NCBI GenBank assembly: GCA_036374995.1
Contig: DASUSS010000033.1
Location: 5,542 to 69,541 of the forward strand
Direction of reading: 5' to 3'
From: SH-MAG3 sp036374995
GTDB lineage: Bacteria > Gemmatimonadota > Gemmatimonadetes > Longimicrobiales > RSA9
Length of the DNA stretch: 64,000 nt
The position numbers and the translations under genes were made by a program. The notes under the pieces were generated by a model. It was not told where the DNA came from. It did not search any database and saw only the letters and a list, made by a program, of their open reading frames with translations. Shown here one piece after another: positions 25,826 to 35,704 of this stretch. The first letter of the stretch is position 1. Every line of letters begins with the position of its first letter.

Positions 25826-28081
25826 CTAACGACCGCCGGGCCCGTCCTCCGTCGTCGCGCGCGTTGCACCGGCCTGCTCCAGCGTCTGGAGCACGTCCCG
25901 CCAGGCGAACTTGCGGCCCGTCCCGAGCACGTAGTAGTCCATCCACGCCTTCTCGCTGACCGACTTCACGAGCTGATTGCGCGGGTCGGGGATGCCGTGC
26001 GAGTTGCCGGGATACATGTAGAGCTCCGTCGGCACCCCGAGCTTCTTCAGCGCCATGTGCAGCTCGACCGACTGCGGGCTCGGCACGCGCGGGTCGCCCT
26101 CGACGACGTGGATCATGGTCGGCGTCTTCGCGTTCGTGATGTACTTCAGCGGCGACTGGTTCCAGTACGCGTCGAAGTCCTCGTACGGCAGGCTGTTTCC
26201 GAGATAGAACTGCCGGTTCCGCTGGACATCGCTCTGCGCGTACATCGAGATCCAGTTCGATGTGCCGGCGCCGGAGCTGATCGCCTTGAAGCGGTCGGTG
26301 TTGACGAGGATCCAGTTCGACCAGTGGCCGCCCGCGCTCCAGCCGAGCGCGCCCATGCGATCGCCATCGACGATGCCCTCGGCGATCAGGTGGTCGACGC
26401 CGGCCATGATGTCCTCGTAGCCCTGCGGGAAGTAGTTGCCGACGATGGCCGTCTTGTGCGCTTCACCGTAATTCGTGGAGCCACGGTAGTTCGGGCGGAG
26501 CACGGCGTAGCCGGCACCGGCATAGACCTGCGAGCCGTAGCCGCCGTTGAAGCCGAGGACGTCCGCGGACGCGGGACCGCCGTGAATCGCGACGATCAGC
26601 GGGTACCGCTGGCCCTCACGGTAGCCGACCGGCTTCACGAGCACGCCGCCGACCTGCTTCCCGTCCGTCGATGTCCAGTTGACTTCCTCCTCCTCGCCCA
26701 GCGCGAAGTTCCGCACCTGCGGATTCGCATCGACGAGCTGCCGCCACGCGGAGCGATTACCGACGCGATCGAGCGACGGCACGGTGAACAACGTGGTCGG
26801 TGTCCTGGGGTCGGAGTACGTGATCAGCACGACACCCGTGTCCTCATCGCGGTCGACGGAGAGTGCAGCGCGCTCGTTCGTTACCTGGCGCACCTCGTCG
26901 CGCTGGATGTCGAGTGCCATCAGCTGTCGCGTGACGCGGACGCCGGTGTTGAAATAGATCGTGCGCGAGTCCGGCGACCAGAAGTTGATGCCGACGTCAC
27001 CATCGAACGAGGAGCCGAGCTTGCGGAACTGACCGCCTCGCTCCGCGACCGGACGGATGTAGACACGGCGATTCGACATCGTGTAGCGCGTGAGGTCGTC
27101 GGGCGCGCTGAACGCGATCCAGCGACTGTCGAGCGAGAACTCCGGGCCGGCTTCACCGACCTCCTCGTTCTGCGTGAGTCGTTCGATCCGGCCGGTTGCC
27201 GCCTCGAGCAGGAACAGGTCCGCGTTGATGCCCTGTTCCGTGATGTTGCGCTTGTAGCGCTCCGCCGACGTGCCGCGGTACCCGACCCAGCGGCTGTCCG
27301 GCGAGATAGTCAAACCGCTCACGGTGATCGTGCTGTCGCGCGTGAGCCGTGTCACGCGAACGGGATCGAAGTCGATCGCCCACAGACTCGACAGCGGTGT
27401 CTCCGCGTTGCGGATGTCGACCGTGAACTTCTTCTCGCGACGCAGCTTCTCGTCCGCGTCCACGGTGTCATCGGTCAGGAAGTAGATGCGGCGGCTGTCC
27501 GGCGCCCACTCCCACGTGCCGACGCCCGCCGCCTGGCTCGTGAGCTTTTCCGGCTGCGCGCTGTCGAGCGCGGCGACCGGCAACCGGTAGAGCTGCTCCT
27601 CGCCCGACTTGCCGCTCCGATACACGACCCACTGTCCGTCATCGCTCACGGCGTAGTTCGACACGCCCTCCGCCGCGTCCGTGATCCGCCGCGCCTCGCC
27701 GCCATCGATGCGCATGAGGTACAGCTGCATCCGATTCTGGCTCGCTGTCGGCGCGTCGCGGTTCGACAGGAACAGGAACGAGCGGCTATCCGGCAGCCAC
27801 GCCGGCGAACCCTCGTTCTTCTCGTCCGTGAACGTGAGCTGCCGCGACGACGCGACGCCCTCCGTGAGCGAGACGACATGCAGGTCAGTCTGCCGCTTCG
27901 CCTCCTCCCAGTCCGGTGTCGACACGGTATGGAGCAGCCACTGCCGGTCCGGACTCGGCGTCGGCGCGCCGGCCGATCGCATGTGCTGCATGTCGAGGAA
28001 GGTCATGGGGCGCTGCTGGGCGGAGACCGTCGAGGCAAGCGACACCAGGACGGTGGCCGTGCCCAGGAATCGAGCGATCAT
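25826..28081 (-). CDS. Secreted S9-family prolyl oligopeptidase / dipeptidyl aminopeptidase
   Basis: A 751-residue exported serine peptidase with a signal peptide ending in VSAQ. The N-terminal half is a WD40-like beta-propeller of PD40 blades (SPDRQWLLHT, LPDSRSFLFLSN, APDSRRIYFLT, SPDSRTIYFNTG). The C-terminal alpha/beta-hydrolase carries S582 in GWSAGGHW and H695 in GNSHGIP, with a GGPAS oxyanion segment before. It should cleave short peptides after Pro or Ala outside the cytoplasm. ATG 28081 with GAGG upstream is chosen; GTG 28093 would add four residues. It lies 184 bases from the PadR gene and is probably a separate unit. Confidence 0.92.
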   Translation of the reverse strand: MIARFLGTATVLVSLASTVSAQQRPMTFLDMQHMRSAGAPTPSPDRQWLLHTVSTPDWEEAKRQTDLHVVSLTEGVASSRQLTFTDEKNEGSPAWLPDSRSFLFLSNRDAPTASQNRMQLYLMRIDGGEARRITDAAEGVSNYAVSDDGQWVVYRSGKSGEEQLYRLPVAALDSAQPEKLTSQAAGVGTWEWAPDSRRIYFLTDDTVDADEKLRREKKFTVDIRNAETPLSSLWAIDFDPVRVTRLTRDSTITVSGLTISPDSRWVGYRGTSAERYKRNITEQGINADLFLLEAATGRIERLTQNEEVGEAGPEFSLDSRWIAFSAPDDLTRYTMSNRRVYIRPVAERGGQFRKLGSSFDGDVGINFWSPDSRTIYFNTGVRVTRQLMALDIQRDEVRQVTNERAALSVDRDEDTGVVLITYSDPRTPTTLFTVPSLDRVGNRSAWRQLVDANPQVRNFALGEEEEVNWTSTDGKQVGGVLVKPVGYREGQRYPLIVAIHGGPASADVLGFNGGYGSQVYAGAGYAVLRPNYRGSTNYGEAHKTAIVGNYFPQGYEDIMAGVDHLIAEGIVDGDRMGALGWSAGGHWSNWILVNTDRFKAISSGAGTSNWISMYAQSDVQRNRQFYLGNSLPYEDFDAYWNQSPLKYITNAKTPTMIHVVEGDPRVPSPQSVELHMALKKLGVPTELYMYPGNSHGIPDPRNQLVKSVSEKAWMDYYVLGTGRKFAWRDVLQTLEQAGATRATTEDGPGGR

Positions 28082-28265
28082 GGCTGACCTCACTGAGGAG
28101 TGGGTGCGGGAGGATAGAATAGCCGGGCGGTTGCCGGAACGGGAGGGGAACGTAGCCGGGCGGGTCCGGAGGCCCCGGACACCGTGCCCGTTCCGTCGCT
28201 CCGGCGGAAGCCGAAGTCGGGAGCGGCGTCGGTCGGGTCCGGCGGGCGCTCCGGCCGCTGCCGGC

Positions 28266-28595
28266 CTACGTGGCTTCCAGCACCTGCTCGACGGCCGCCG
28301 CGAACACCCGCCAGCTCTTCCGTTCCGTGTTGAAGGCCTTCCGGCCGGTCGCCGTCAGACGGTAGAACTTCGCTCGCCGTCCTTCCGCCGAGATGCCCCA
28401 TGCCGCCTCGATCAGGCCGCGGTCCTCGAGGCGATAGAGTGCGGGATAGAGCGAGCCCTGATTCACGTGCAGCACGTCATCGGACCACTGTCGGATCTGC
28501 TTGCTGATGCCCCAGCCGTGCAGCGGTCCGAGCACCAGCGTCTTCAGGATGAGCAGGTCGAGTGTGCCCTGGAGCAGGTCGGCGCGTTCACTCAC
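28266..28595 (-). CDS. PadR-family transcriptional regulator
   Basis: A 109-residue PadR regulator of the short acidobacterial type: LLQGTLDLLILKTLVLGPLHGWGISKQIRQ, then QGSLYPALYRLEDRGLIEAAWG and KFYRLTATGRKA. This is a winged helix with a dimerising C-terminal helix. It lies 12 bases after the ADOP permease gene on the same strand, the reverse of the more common PadR-first order. It probably represses its own operon in response to an unknown small molecule or membrane stress. A 28-base palindrome upstream of the permease is a candidate operator. Confidence 0.92.
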   Translation of the reverse strand: MSERADLLQGTLDLLILKTLVLGPLHGWGISKQIRQWSDDVLHVNQGSLYPALYRLEDRGLIEAAWGISAEGRRAKFYRLTATGRKAFNTERKSWRVFAAAVEQVLEAT

Positions 28596-28607
28596 GTTCG
28601 TCTCCGT

Positions 28608-31238
28608 TCAGTCGGTACGGAGCACGGTCATCGGCGATGTCCTCGCAGCGCGGCGGGCGGGCACGAGCATGGCCATCATGGCGACGAGCGCGAGCACGAG
28701 CGGCACGGTGATGAACGTGGGTGGATCGAGCGGTGAGAGCTCGAACAGCATGCTCGTCAGCAGCCGCGTCAGCGCAATGGCGCCGGCGAGGCCGATCGCC
28801 ACACCGGCGATGATGGGGCGGAACCCGTCGCGGAGCACGAGCGCCAGGACGCCGGCGGGCGATGCACCGAGCGCAACGCGCACGCCGAGCTCGGCCGTCC
28901 TGCGCTCGACCGTGTACGAGACCGTGCCGTAGATGCCGATCATTGCGAGCAGCAGTGCCGTGAGCGCGAACGCCGTGAGCAGCAGCGTGCGGAAACGCGG
29001 CAGCGTCAGCGTGCTCGCGAGCACCGTGTCGAGCGGACGCACCTGCGCGATCGCGACCCGGGGGTTCACCTCCCGGATCGCCGCGATGACCGCGTCGCTC
29101 ACACTCATGGCATCGATCGATGTGCGGACGACGAGTGCGGGATCGTCGCGCATGTACGCGGGCGCGTTTGCGTTCGGGAAGTAGATCGTCGCATCGCGCG
29201 AACGATCCAGCGTGAAGTGCGCGAGCCCGCCGACCACGCCGACCACCTCGTACTGCTCGTCGCCGAACCGGATCCGGGCACCGACCGGATCCTCGCCCGG
29301 CCAGTGGAGGCGTGCGGCCGTTTCGTCGATGACGACGACACGGGCGGCGTCGGCCCGATCATCGGCCGGCGTCAGGCCCCGCCCGCGCAGCACGGGCACG
29401 CCGAGCGCCGCGAACACGTCCGGCGATGCGGCGCGCGTCTCCGCGCCGGGCCGATCCTCCTGCGCCGGCTCCGGCCGGCCGACGATCGTGAAGCTGTTGC
29501 TGTTGAAGCCGCCGGACAGCGGCAGAATGTCGAGCGTGCCGGCGGTCTCCACGCCGGGCACGGCGGCGAGCCGATCGAGCAGAACGTCGTAATACGTGGT
29601 GAGACGCTCGTCCTGGAGGTCCGGCGGCGTGAGCAGCTGCATCGTGAGCGCGCCGTGCGCCTCGAGCCCGGGATCGACGGTTTCGAGCCGCACGAGCGAG
29701 CGGATGAGCAGCCCGGCCGCGACGAGCACGACTACCGCGACCGCGACTTCTGCACCGATGATCGTTGCGCGCAGGCCATGCGCGGAGCCATCCGCAATGC
29801 GCGCGCCCGAGTGCAGCCCCGCTGCCGCATCATGACGCGCTGACCGGAGTGCCGGCAGCAGTCCGAAGAGCAGTGCCGCTCCGACGGTGACGCCGATCGC
29901 AGACACGAAGACGCGCGCGTCGAACTGCACCAGCTCGAGACGTGGCAGCCGACCGGCCAGCGCCAGACGCAGCGCCCGCAGTCCCGCCGCTGCGACCACC
30001 ATGCCGAGCGCCGAGCCGATCACGGCGAGCACCAGGTTCTCGACCAGCAGCTGGCGCGCGATGCGCGCCCGCGCCGCGCCGAGAGCGGTGCGCACGTCCA
30101 GCTCCCGCTGCCGCACACTGCCACGCACGAGCAGCAGATTCGCCACGTTCGCACACGCTATGAGCAGCACGAGAGTGACCGCGCCCAGCAGCATCAGGAG
30201 CGGTGCCCGCACGCCGCCGGTCCGGTCCTCCAGCAGCGGCACGAGCCGCGCTCCGTAGCCGTCGTTGTTCTCCGGATAGGCCGCCACCAGCTGCGCCTGA
30301 AGCGCGTCCACCTCCGCCTGCGCCTGTGACAGCGCAACACCTTCGCGCAGACGGATCAGCGCTGTGAACGAGCGCGAGCCGCGGCTGTTCGTCTCGAAAT
30401 ACGCCGCCGGCGGCGCCCACATGCGCGGAGTGCCGAACGAGCCACCCGACAACCCCGGATCCTCCAGGTCACGCGGCGCAACACCCACCACCGTCCGCGC
30501 GATACCGTTCGCCTCGATCGTGCGGCCGAGAACGGCGCTGTCCCCACCGAACTGCTCCTGCCACAAACCCCAGCTCAGCACCACCACGCGGCCACGCCCC
30601 GGCTCCGCTTCCTCCGCCAGGAAGAAACGGCCCAGCGCCGGACGTACGCCCAGAACGTCGAACCACGCCGCATCCACGTACGCTGCATCGACCCGCTGCG
30701 CTACCCCATTCTCCACCAGCGACACCAGCCACTCGTCGTACGCCGCCGCCGCTTCCCACGAGCCCGCCTGCGCACGCATGTCCGCGAAGTTCGCGTACGA
30801 GATCGTGCCCCGGCTACCCTCGGGGTCCGTCAGCCGGACATCCTTCAGACGCACGATGCGCGAGTCCGGGTCGTACGCGAACGGGCGCAGCAGCACTCCG
30901 TCCACGACGCTGAACACCAGGGTCGTCGCCCCGATCGCGATCGCCAGCGTCGCGATCGCAACCAGCGCGAACGACGGCGCGCGCCGCAGCGCACGCCAAG
31001 CGTACCGGAGATCCTGCGTCAGCTCATCCACCGGCCGCCAGCCGCGCGCCGCGCGCGACTCCTCCAGCCACCGGCCCTCCGCACCGAAATCCCGCAGTGC
31101 CGTCCGGCGCGCCTCCGCCGGCGTCAGCCCCGATCGCACGCGCTCCGCCACTTCCTGCTCGACGTGCTGGCGCAGCTCGTCGCGCATCTCGCGCCACCGC
31201 CGCCGCCGTGGCAGCAACCGTCCGAGTCTCGACAACAT
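28608..31238 (-). CDS. ADOP-type ABC transporter permease (MacB/FtsX-like, duplicated)
   Basis: An 876-residue permease with the typical ADOP layout: a cytoplasmic N-terminal stretch (RDELRQHVEQEVAERVRSGL, then EARRTALRDFG), a transmembrane helix (FALVAIATLAIAIGATTLVFSVVDGVLL), a large periplasmic MacB_PCD domain, three helices with the FtsX motif (ANVANLLLVRG), and a second copy of the same arrangement. No ATPase gene is adjacent. Such permeases are thought to export peptides, macrolides or lipids, or to transmit force. ATG 31238 gives the usual start of the family. A TTGACA and a palindrome lie just upstream. Confidence 0.9.
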   Translation of the reverse strand: MLSRLGRLLPRRRRWREMRDELRQHVEQEVAERVRSGLTPAEARRTALRDFGAEGRWLEESRAARGWRPVDELTQDLRYAWRALRRAPSFALVAIATLAIAIGATTLVFSVVDGVLLRPFAYDPDSRIVRLKDVRLTDPEGSRGTISYANFADMRAQAGSWEAAAAYDEWLVSLVENGVAQRVDAAYVDAAWFDVLGVRPALGRFFLAEEAEPGRGRVVVLSWGLWQEQFGGDSAVLGRTIEANGIARTVVGVAPRDLEDPGLSGGSFGTPRMWAPPAAYFETNSRGSRSFTALIRLREGVALSQAQAEVDALQAQLVAAYPENNDGYGARLVPLLEDRTGGVRAPLLMLLGAVTLVLLIACANVANLLLVRGSVRQRELDVRTALGAARARIARQLLVENLVLAVIGSALGMVVAAAGLRALRLALAGRLPRLELVQFDARVFVSAIGVTVGAALLFGLLPALRSARHDAAAGLHSGARIADGSAHGLRATIIGAEVAVAVVVLVAAGLLIRSLVRLETVDPGLEAHGALTMQLLTPPDLQDERLTTYYDVLLDRLAAVPGVETAGTLDILPLSGGFNSNSFTIVGRPEPAQEDRPGAETRAASPDVFAALGVPVLRGRGLTPADDRADAARVVVIDETAARLHWPGEDPVGARIRFGDEQYEVVGVVGGLAHFTLDRSRDATIYFPNANAPAYMRDDPALVVRTSIDAMSVSDAVIAAIREVNPRVAIAQVRPLDTVLASTLTLPRFRTLLLTAFALTALLLAMIGIYGTVSYTVERRTAELGVRVALGASPAGVLALVLRDGFRPIIAGVAIGLAGAIALTRLLTSMLFELSPLDPPTFITVPLVLALVAMMAMLVPARRAARTSPMTVLRTD

Positions 31239-31272
31239 GCTGATCCGCCGTTCGGGGGGATTACCATGACGT

Positions 31273-31307
31273 TCGACAACAGTGGCAGGCTTGTTGTCGA
31301 GTGTCAA
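31273..31307 (-). promoter_or_regulatory. Candidate promoter/operator of the ADOP-PadR operon
   Basis: A perfect palindrome with nine-base arms, TCGACAACA at 31273-31281 and TGTTGTCGA at 31292-31300, with a ten-base spacer. On the minus strand a TTGACA box (31307-31302) touches it. A convincing -10 box is not seen at standard spacing. PadR proteins bind such palindromes, so autoregulation is a reasonable inference. Confidence 0.4.
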
Positions 31308-31334
31308 GGCAAGCGGGGCGAGCGCCGCGGCCGG

Positions 31335-32537
31335 TCACCACTCCGGCCGCAGCGCCACGACGGAGAGCACGTCCAGCTCGTCGGACTCGAGGCCGATGAT
31401 GAGATCGCGCGTCGCACCGAGGAATCGCACGTTGTCCGGCATCCGGACCTCTCCCAGATACGCGCCGGCGGCATCGAAGACGTCGAAGAGTGCGCCGGGG
31501 CGGCCGACGAAGCCGTCGAGGCCGGCGAGCGGTCGCGGCCGATCGCGCTGGACCCAGAGCCGCCGCTCGGCGTCGATGTCGAGGCGGCCGATGCGCGCGG
31601 GCGTGGGCGGCGGCTCCGCGCGCGCCACGGCGTCACTGATCTCGTCGGGAATGCCCGGCTCCTGGGGCGTCGACTCGCCCTCGTCGAGCGGGAGCGGGTC
31701 GACGCTGCGGCAGATCGTGTGGGACGGCACGCCATTGCGATAGACGTGCACGAGATACTCCGGTCCAGCGGCGACCGCGAGGATGCTGTCACCGTGGAGC
31801 GCCGCCAGGGGGACCGGCCAGCCGGGCGCGGTGATCGGCGCCGCGCCGCGCACCAGCACGACGGGCACGTCGCGCTGCGCCACGGTATCGACCGGCTGGC
31901 CGACGACGCCGCCGCGAACGACGACGTGCACGCGGCTCGATGCATCCCCGCGCAGCGGTGGCCCGGGCTGGGCGAGGAGCAGCCCGGAGCCGTCGAGGTG
32001 CAGCCAGCGCGCGCCGCCACCGAGCGCCGCCGTGAACGCGGGCTCGACCGGCACATCGTCGAGCGTCGTACCGGCGCTGTCGAACACGACGAGCTTCGAG
32101 CGGGCGGGGTCGTAGACGATGAGCCGGCCATCCGTCCGCCAGGCCGCGGCGAACGGTGCCGTGAGCTCACCGGGCCCGGCACCCGCCCTGCCCCAGCGTC
32201 CCACCAGTTGACCGTCGAATGCGATGACGATGATCTCGCGGAGCCGGAAATCGACGAGTGCGATGCGTCCCGCCGTCTCGTCGATGGCCGCACTGACGGG
32301 GACGAGCAGCTCGCCGCCGGGCTTCGAACCATCGAGGCGCCACGCGAGCTGGAGGTCGGGCGGATTCGTCCAGGCGACCGGCTCGTCCGCGACGCGCACC
32401 TCCCCGCCCTGCGGCGCACTGCACCATTCCGGAATCGCCTCGCCGCAGCCGGACGCGATGACGAGCAACGGCCATGCTGCTCGTGCACGCAGGCGCGCGC
32501 AGTCGCGGACGGAGCGGAGGCAGCGTGCCGGGCTCAC
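31335..32537 (-). CDS. Six-bladed beta-propeller lipoprotein
   Basis: A 400-residue protein starting at GTG 32537, overlapping the SARP-TPR stop (GTGA). The N-terminus has an Arg-rich stretch, then LLVIASGC as lipobox. The remainder has propeller-type blades with repeated strand motifs (GRIALVDFRLREIIVIAFDG, GRLIVYDPARSKLVVFDSAG, LFDVFDAAGAYLGEVRMPDN). This pattern is found in NHL-like 6-bladed propellers of Bacteroidetes and Gemmatimonadota. Its ligand is unknown. Coupling to the regulator gene suggests it might monitor or accompany the condition the regulator answers. Confidence 0.75.
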   Translation of the reverse strand: MSPARCLRSVRDCARLRARAAWPLLVIASGCGEAIPEWCSAPQGGEVRVADEPVAWTNPPDLQLAWRLDGSKPGGELLVPVSAAIDETAGRIALVDFRLREIIVIAFDGQLVGRWGRAGAGPGELTAPFAAAWRTDGRLIVYDPARSKLVVFDSAGTTLDDVPVEPAFTAALGGGARWLHLDGSGLLLAQPGPPLRGDASSRVHVVVRGGVVGQPVDTVAQRDVPVVLVRGAAPITAPGWPVPLAALHGDSILAVAAGPEYLVHVYRNGVPSHTICRSVDPLPLDEGESTPQEPGIPDEISDAVARAEPPPTPARIGRLDIDAERRLWVQRDRPRPLAGLDGFVGRPGALFDVFDAAGAYLGEVRMPDNVRFLGATRDLIIGLESDELDVLSVVALRPEW

Positions 32538-34897
32538 GGTTCGCTGCGCTCGAGACGTCGACCGCCGGGCGTCCGGTGCAGACCGGTGCGTTCGACGAGA
32601 CTGCGGAACCGGGGCTCATCACGGAGCGGCACGAGCTGCGGATCAACGGCGAGGAACGCCATCGAGTGCGAGCGGTGCTCGTACGCCTCCTCCAGGGATG
32701 CGAGCGCTGCGCCCTGATCATCGAGCGCGGCGTAGACCTTGGCCATCTCGTACGGCGGAATGTAATCGGCACCCTCGCGCTGCTGGAGCTGCTGCACGAG
32801 CGCGCGCGCCGGCTCGCGGCGGCCCGCGTTCGCGAGTGCACGCGCGTGCAGTGCGACATTGAGCGGAGCTTCGCGGGACAGCCGGGTCGATCGCTCGAAA
32901 TCACGGAGCGCGGCATCGACCTGATGCAGCTCCTCACGCGCCTGTGCACGCCATAGGTAGGCGAGTGCGAACTCCGGGTCGAGCTCGAGTGCGCGCGTGC
33001 ACTGTGCCACGGCGGCTTCGTAGTCGCCGGCGTAGTAGAGCACCCAGCCGAGTGCGGCGTTCGCGATGACGGACAGCGGGTCGAGCTCCATCGCCCGGCC
33101 CATCTCGATGACGGCCTCGTCGAAGCGGCCCATGGCGGTGAGGAAGTTCGCGTACCACTGGTGCGCCGTGGAGTAGGCGGGCTCGAGCTCGATCGCGCGG
33201 CGGAACTCGCGCTCGGCATCCGTCCAGTCCCAGTCGTGATAGAGTGCGACGTAGCCGAGCGTCGCGTGCGGCTCGCCCATCGATGCGTCGAGCTCGAGTG
33301 CGCGGCGCGCGGACCGTGCGGCGGCCGGGAACGCGTCGCGCGGCGGGATCACATCGTAGAAGCCGAGCACGGCGAACGCATCGCCCAGGCCCGCGTGCGC
33401 GCGCGCATAATCGGGCGCCCGGTCCACGGCCTGCCGGAAGAAGCCCGCCGCCGCGCGGAGGCTCTCCGCCGTCCGGCGATGCCACTGATAGCGACCCCTG
33501 AGGTAGAGATTGAACGCCTCGGGATCCGCCGGCGCATTCTCCGGCGCCGCGAAGCGCGTGGCGTCGGCGCCCTTCACGGCACCGCGCAGGCGTGTCGCGA
33601 TCTGGCGGGAGATCTCTTCCTGGATCGCAAACACATCCTCGGTCCTTCGGTCGTACGTCTCGGTCCAGAGCTGGAAGCCGTTCCGTGCATCGGTCAGGCG
33701 CACCACGATGCGCAGGCTGTCGCCCGAGTGACGCACGCTGCCCTCGAGCACGGCCGTCACGTTCAGCTGCGTCGCGATCTGCCGCACGTCGACCGCACGA
33801 CCCTTGAACGCGAACGCGGACGTGCGCCCGACGACCGCGAGTCCGTCGATGTGGGAGAGTCGCACGATCAGCTCCTCCGCCATGCCATCCGCGAAATACT
33901 CGTATTCGCCGCCGGCACTGAGATCCGCGAACGGCAGGACGGCGATCGCCTGCGGCGCCTCGGCCACGGCGGCCGGCCGCGTCCGCAGCAGCGCGACGAT
34001 GCCGATGCTCACGAGCGCGAGGGCGATCAGCATCCCCTCGACGTGTGCCAGGCGCACACGGCGACGAAGCGGCCGCGGCCCGCCGGCTTCGCCTGCCGCG
34101 GCGGCCGGCGGAATCGATGCGGGCTTCGGTTCCGCCTGCATCACGGGCTGTGCGGCGGCAGGCGTGGGGGCGGCCGGTGCCGGCGGCGGTGCCGCGCGCA
34201 GCTCCTCGACGAGCGCGAGCACGTCCGCATCCGGCGCGAGGCCGAGCTCTTCCTCCAGCAGTGCCGCATGCACCCGCGCGTGCTGGAGCGCCGCGGCGCG
34301 CTCCCCCGCACGCTCGAGCGCGCGCATCAGGCGAAGCGCGATCCGCGAGCTCAGCGGATCATCCGCTGCGAGGCTGCGCCACCAGTGTGCGGCCTCCGTC
34401 AACGCGTTCTGCCGCTCCGCTTCCTCCGCAAGCGCTTCCAGTGCGCGCGCCCGCTCGCGCGCGAGCCGCTCCCGCTGCGCATCGACCCAGCGCTCGAGCT
34501 CATCCGCGTCCGTCAGGTAGAATCCGTCGAGGAAGGGGGCCGCGTGCAGCTCGACCGCGCGGCGCCAGGCGCCGCGCTCGATGGCATCCGCGAACTCCCA
34601 CGCGTCACTCGGCAGCCGCTCCGGATTGAGCCTCAGATCGTCCCCGACCGGGATTACCGCCTCCCCCCCGACCGCCTGGTTGATGCGGTAGACCGAGTCG
34701 GACAGCATGTGGCGGGCGCGGTCGGTGTCGGAGTCCGGCCAGAGGTAGCCGATCAGCTTGTCGCGCGTGACGCCGCGCTCGCGCGCGAGGGCGAGCAGCG
34801 CGAGCAGCCCCAGCCGGCGCCGCTGCACGGCCCGGCCCGTGACCGGGCCGGACGGCCCGTCAATGGACGCACTGCCGAAGAGCTTGAGACGAAACAA
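32534..34897 (-). CDS. SARP/BTAD transcriptional regulator with TolB-like domain and TPRs
   Basis: A 787-residue regulator read from TTG 34897, so that the protein begins FRLKLFGSASIDGP as in family members; there is no clear Shine-Dalgarno. Residues 1-100 form the winged-helix DNA-binding domain (TRDKLIGYLWPD, ARHMLSDSVYRINQA), followed by the bacterial transcriptional activation domain with TPRs to about 235. A Pro/Ala-rich linker and one transmembrane helix (about 288-306) follow, then a TolB/FlgO-like domain (AIAVLPFADLS, VTAVLEGSVRHSGDSLRI), and TPR repeats to the C-terminus. It is thus a membrane-bound transcription factor, divergent from the small lipoprotein and DUF4242 genes. Confidence 0.88.
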   Translation of the reverse strand: MFRLKLFGSASIDGPSGPVTGRAVQRRRLGLLALLALARERGVTRDKLIGYLWPDSDTDRARHMLSDSVYRINQAVGGEAVIPVGDDLRLNPERLPSDAWEFADAIERGAWRRAVELHAAPFLDGFYLTDADELERWVDAQRERLARERARALEALAEEAERQNALTEAAHWWRSLAADDPLSSRIALRLMRALERAGERAAALQHARVHAALLEEELGLAPDADVLALVEELRAAPPPAPAAPTPAAAQPVMQAEPKPASIPPAAAAGEAGGPRPLRRRVRLAHVEGMLIALALVSIGIVALLRTRPAAVAEAPQAIAVLPFADLSAGGEYEYFADGMAEELIVRLSHIDGLAVVGRTSAFAFKGRAVDVRQIATQLNVTAVLEGSVRHSGDSLRIVVRLTDARNGFQLWTETYDRRTEDVFAIQEEISRQIATRLRGAVKGADATRFAAPENAPADPEAFNLYLRGRYQWHRRTAESLRAAAGFFRQAVDRAPDYARAHAGLGDAFAVLGFYDVIPPRDAFPAAARSARRALELDASMGEPHATLGYVALYHDWDWTDAEREFRRAIELEPAYSTAHQWYANFLTAMGRFDEAVIEMGRAMELDPLSVIANAALGWVLYYAGDYEAAVAQCTRALELDPEFALAYLWRAQAREELHQVDAALRDFERSTRLSREAPLNVALHARALANAGRREPARALVQQLQQREGADYIPPYEMAKVYAALDDQGAALASLEEAYEHRSHSMAFLAVDPQLVPLRDEPRFRSLVERTGLHRTPGGRRLERSEP

Positions 34898-35112
34898 GAT
34901 GCAATTGGCTGAAGGGAGGCAGGAAGCGGCGATGGCGCGGCTGCAATGTGCATCCGCACCCTCCGGCGCGGCAAGCCTCGCGGGTGGCCGGAGGCCGGGC
35001 GAGGGAAAGGCGACGACGGGACGACGGCGCGGCGAGGCAACGAGTGCAATGTGCCTCCACACGACGCGCGGCGGCAGACATGCCGTCGCTTCAACTCTTC
35101 GATGGAGGACTC

Positions 35113-35688
35113 ATGAGAGAACGCAGGAAGCCGTTCCGAATCGCCACACTGGCCGGACTCGCAGTCGCGGGCGGGGTCGCCTGCAGCGGCGAAGCCGCCT
35201 CGACCGCGGTCGGCCCCACCGTGTCGGCGGCGCACGCCGCGCATGCCGACGGGACAGCCGACCCCGAGGTCGCCCGCTGGCTCGCGGGCGTGCGCGAAGC
35301 GACGTCGAAGTTCCAGCAGTTCGAGGCAGCCGCCCCGGCCGGATGGGGACAGCCCGTCCTCGACTGCATGGTGAACCCCGGCGTCGGCGCCATGGGGCAG
35401 CACTACATCAACGTCGACGTGATGAACGAGCTGGCCCCGGAGGAGTACGCGCCGGAACTGCTCGTGTACGAGCCGCAGAAGAACGGGCGGATGCGGCTGG
35501 TCGCCGTGGAGTGGGCCGTGCCGATCGATGCGTGGGGCAGCGAGCCGCCCGCGCTGCACGGCATCGAGTTCCATCAGAACACGAACCTCGGCCTGTGGGT
35601 GCTGCACGCGTGGATCTGGAAGAACAACCCGGCCGGCATGTTCGCCGACTGGAATCCGAACGTCACCTGCGCGTACGCGCAGCCGTAA
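35113..35688 (+). CDS. Small lipoprotein of unknown function next to DUF4242 gene
   Basis: A 191-residue protein with GGAGG five bases before ATG 35113. A lipoprotein signal is visible (ATLAGLAVAGGVAC). The mature part includes a Cys-containing segment (PVLDCMVNPGVGAMGQHYIN), LLVYEPQKNGRMRLVAVEW and an aromatic C-terminal section (NLGLWVLHAWIWKNNPAGMF) with HGIEFH. It resembles a family found next to other small secreted proteins but no name can be given. It is divergent from the SARP regulator and lies 16 bases before the DUF4242 gene, which suggests a regulated two-gene operon. Confidence 0.75.
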   Translation: MRERRKPFRIATLAGLAVAGGVACSGEAASTAVGPTVSAAHAAHADGTADPEVARWLAGVREATSKFQQFEAAAPAGWGQPVLDCMVNPGVGAMGQHYINVDVMNELAPEEYAPELLVYEPQKNGRMRLVAVEWAVPIDAWGSEPPALHGIEFHQNTNLGLWVLHAWIWKNNPAGMFADWNPNVTCAYAQP

Positions 35689-35704
35689 TGGAGAGGAGAT
35701 TCAC

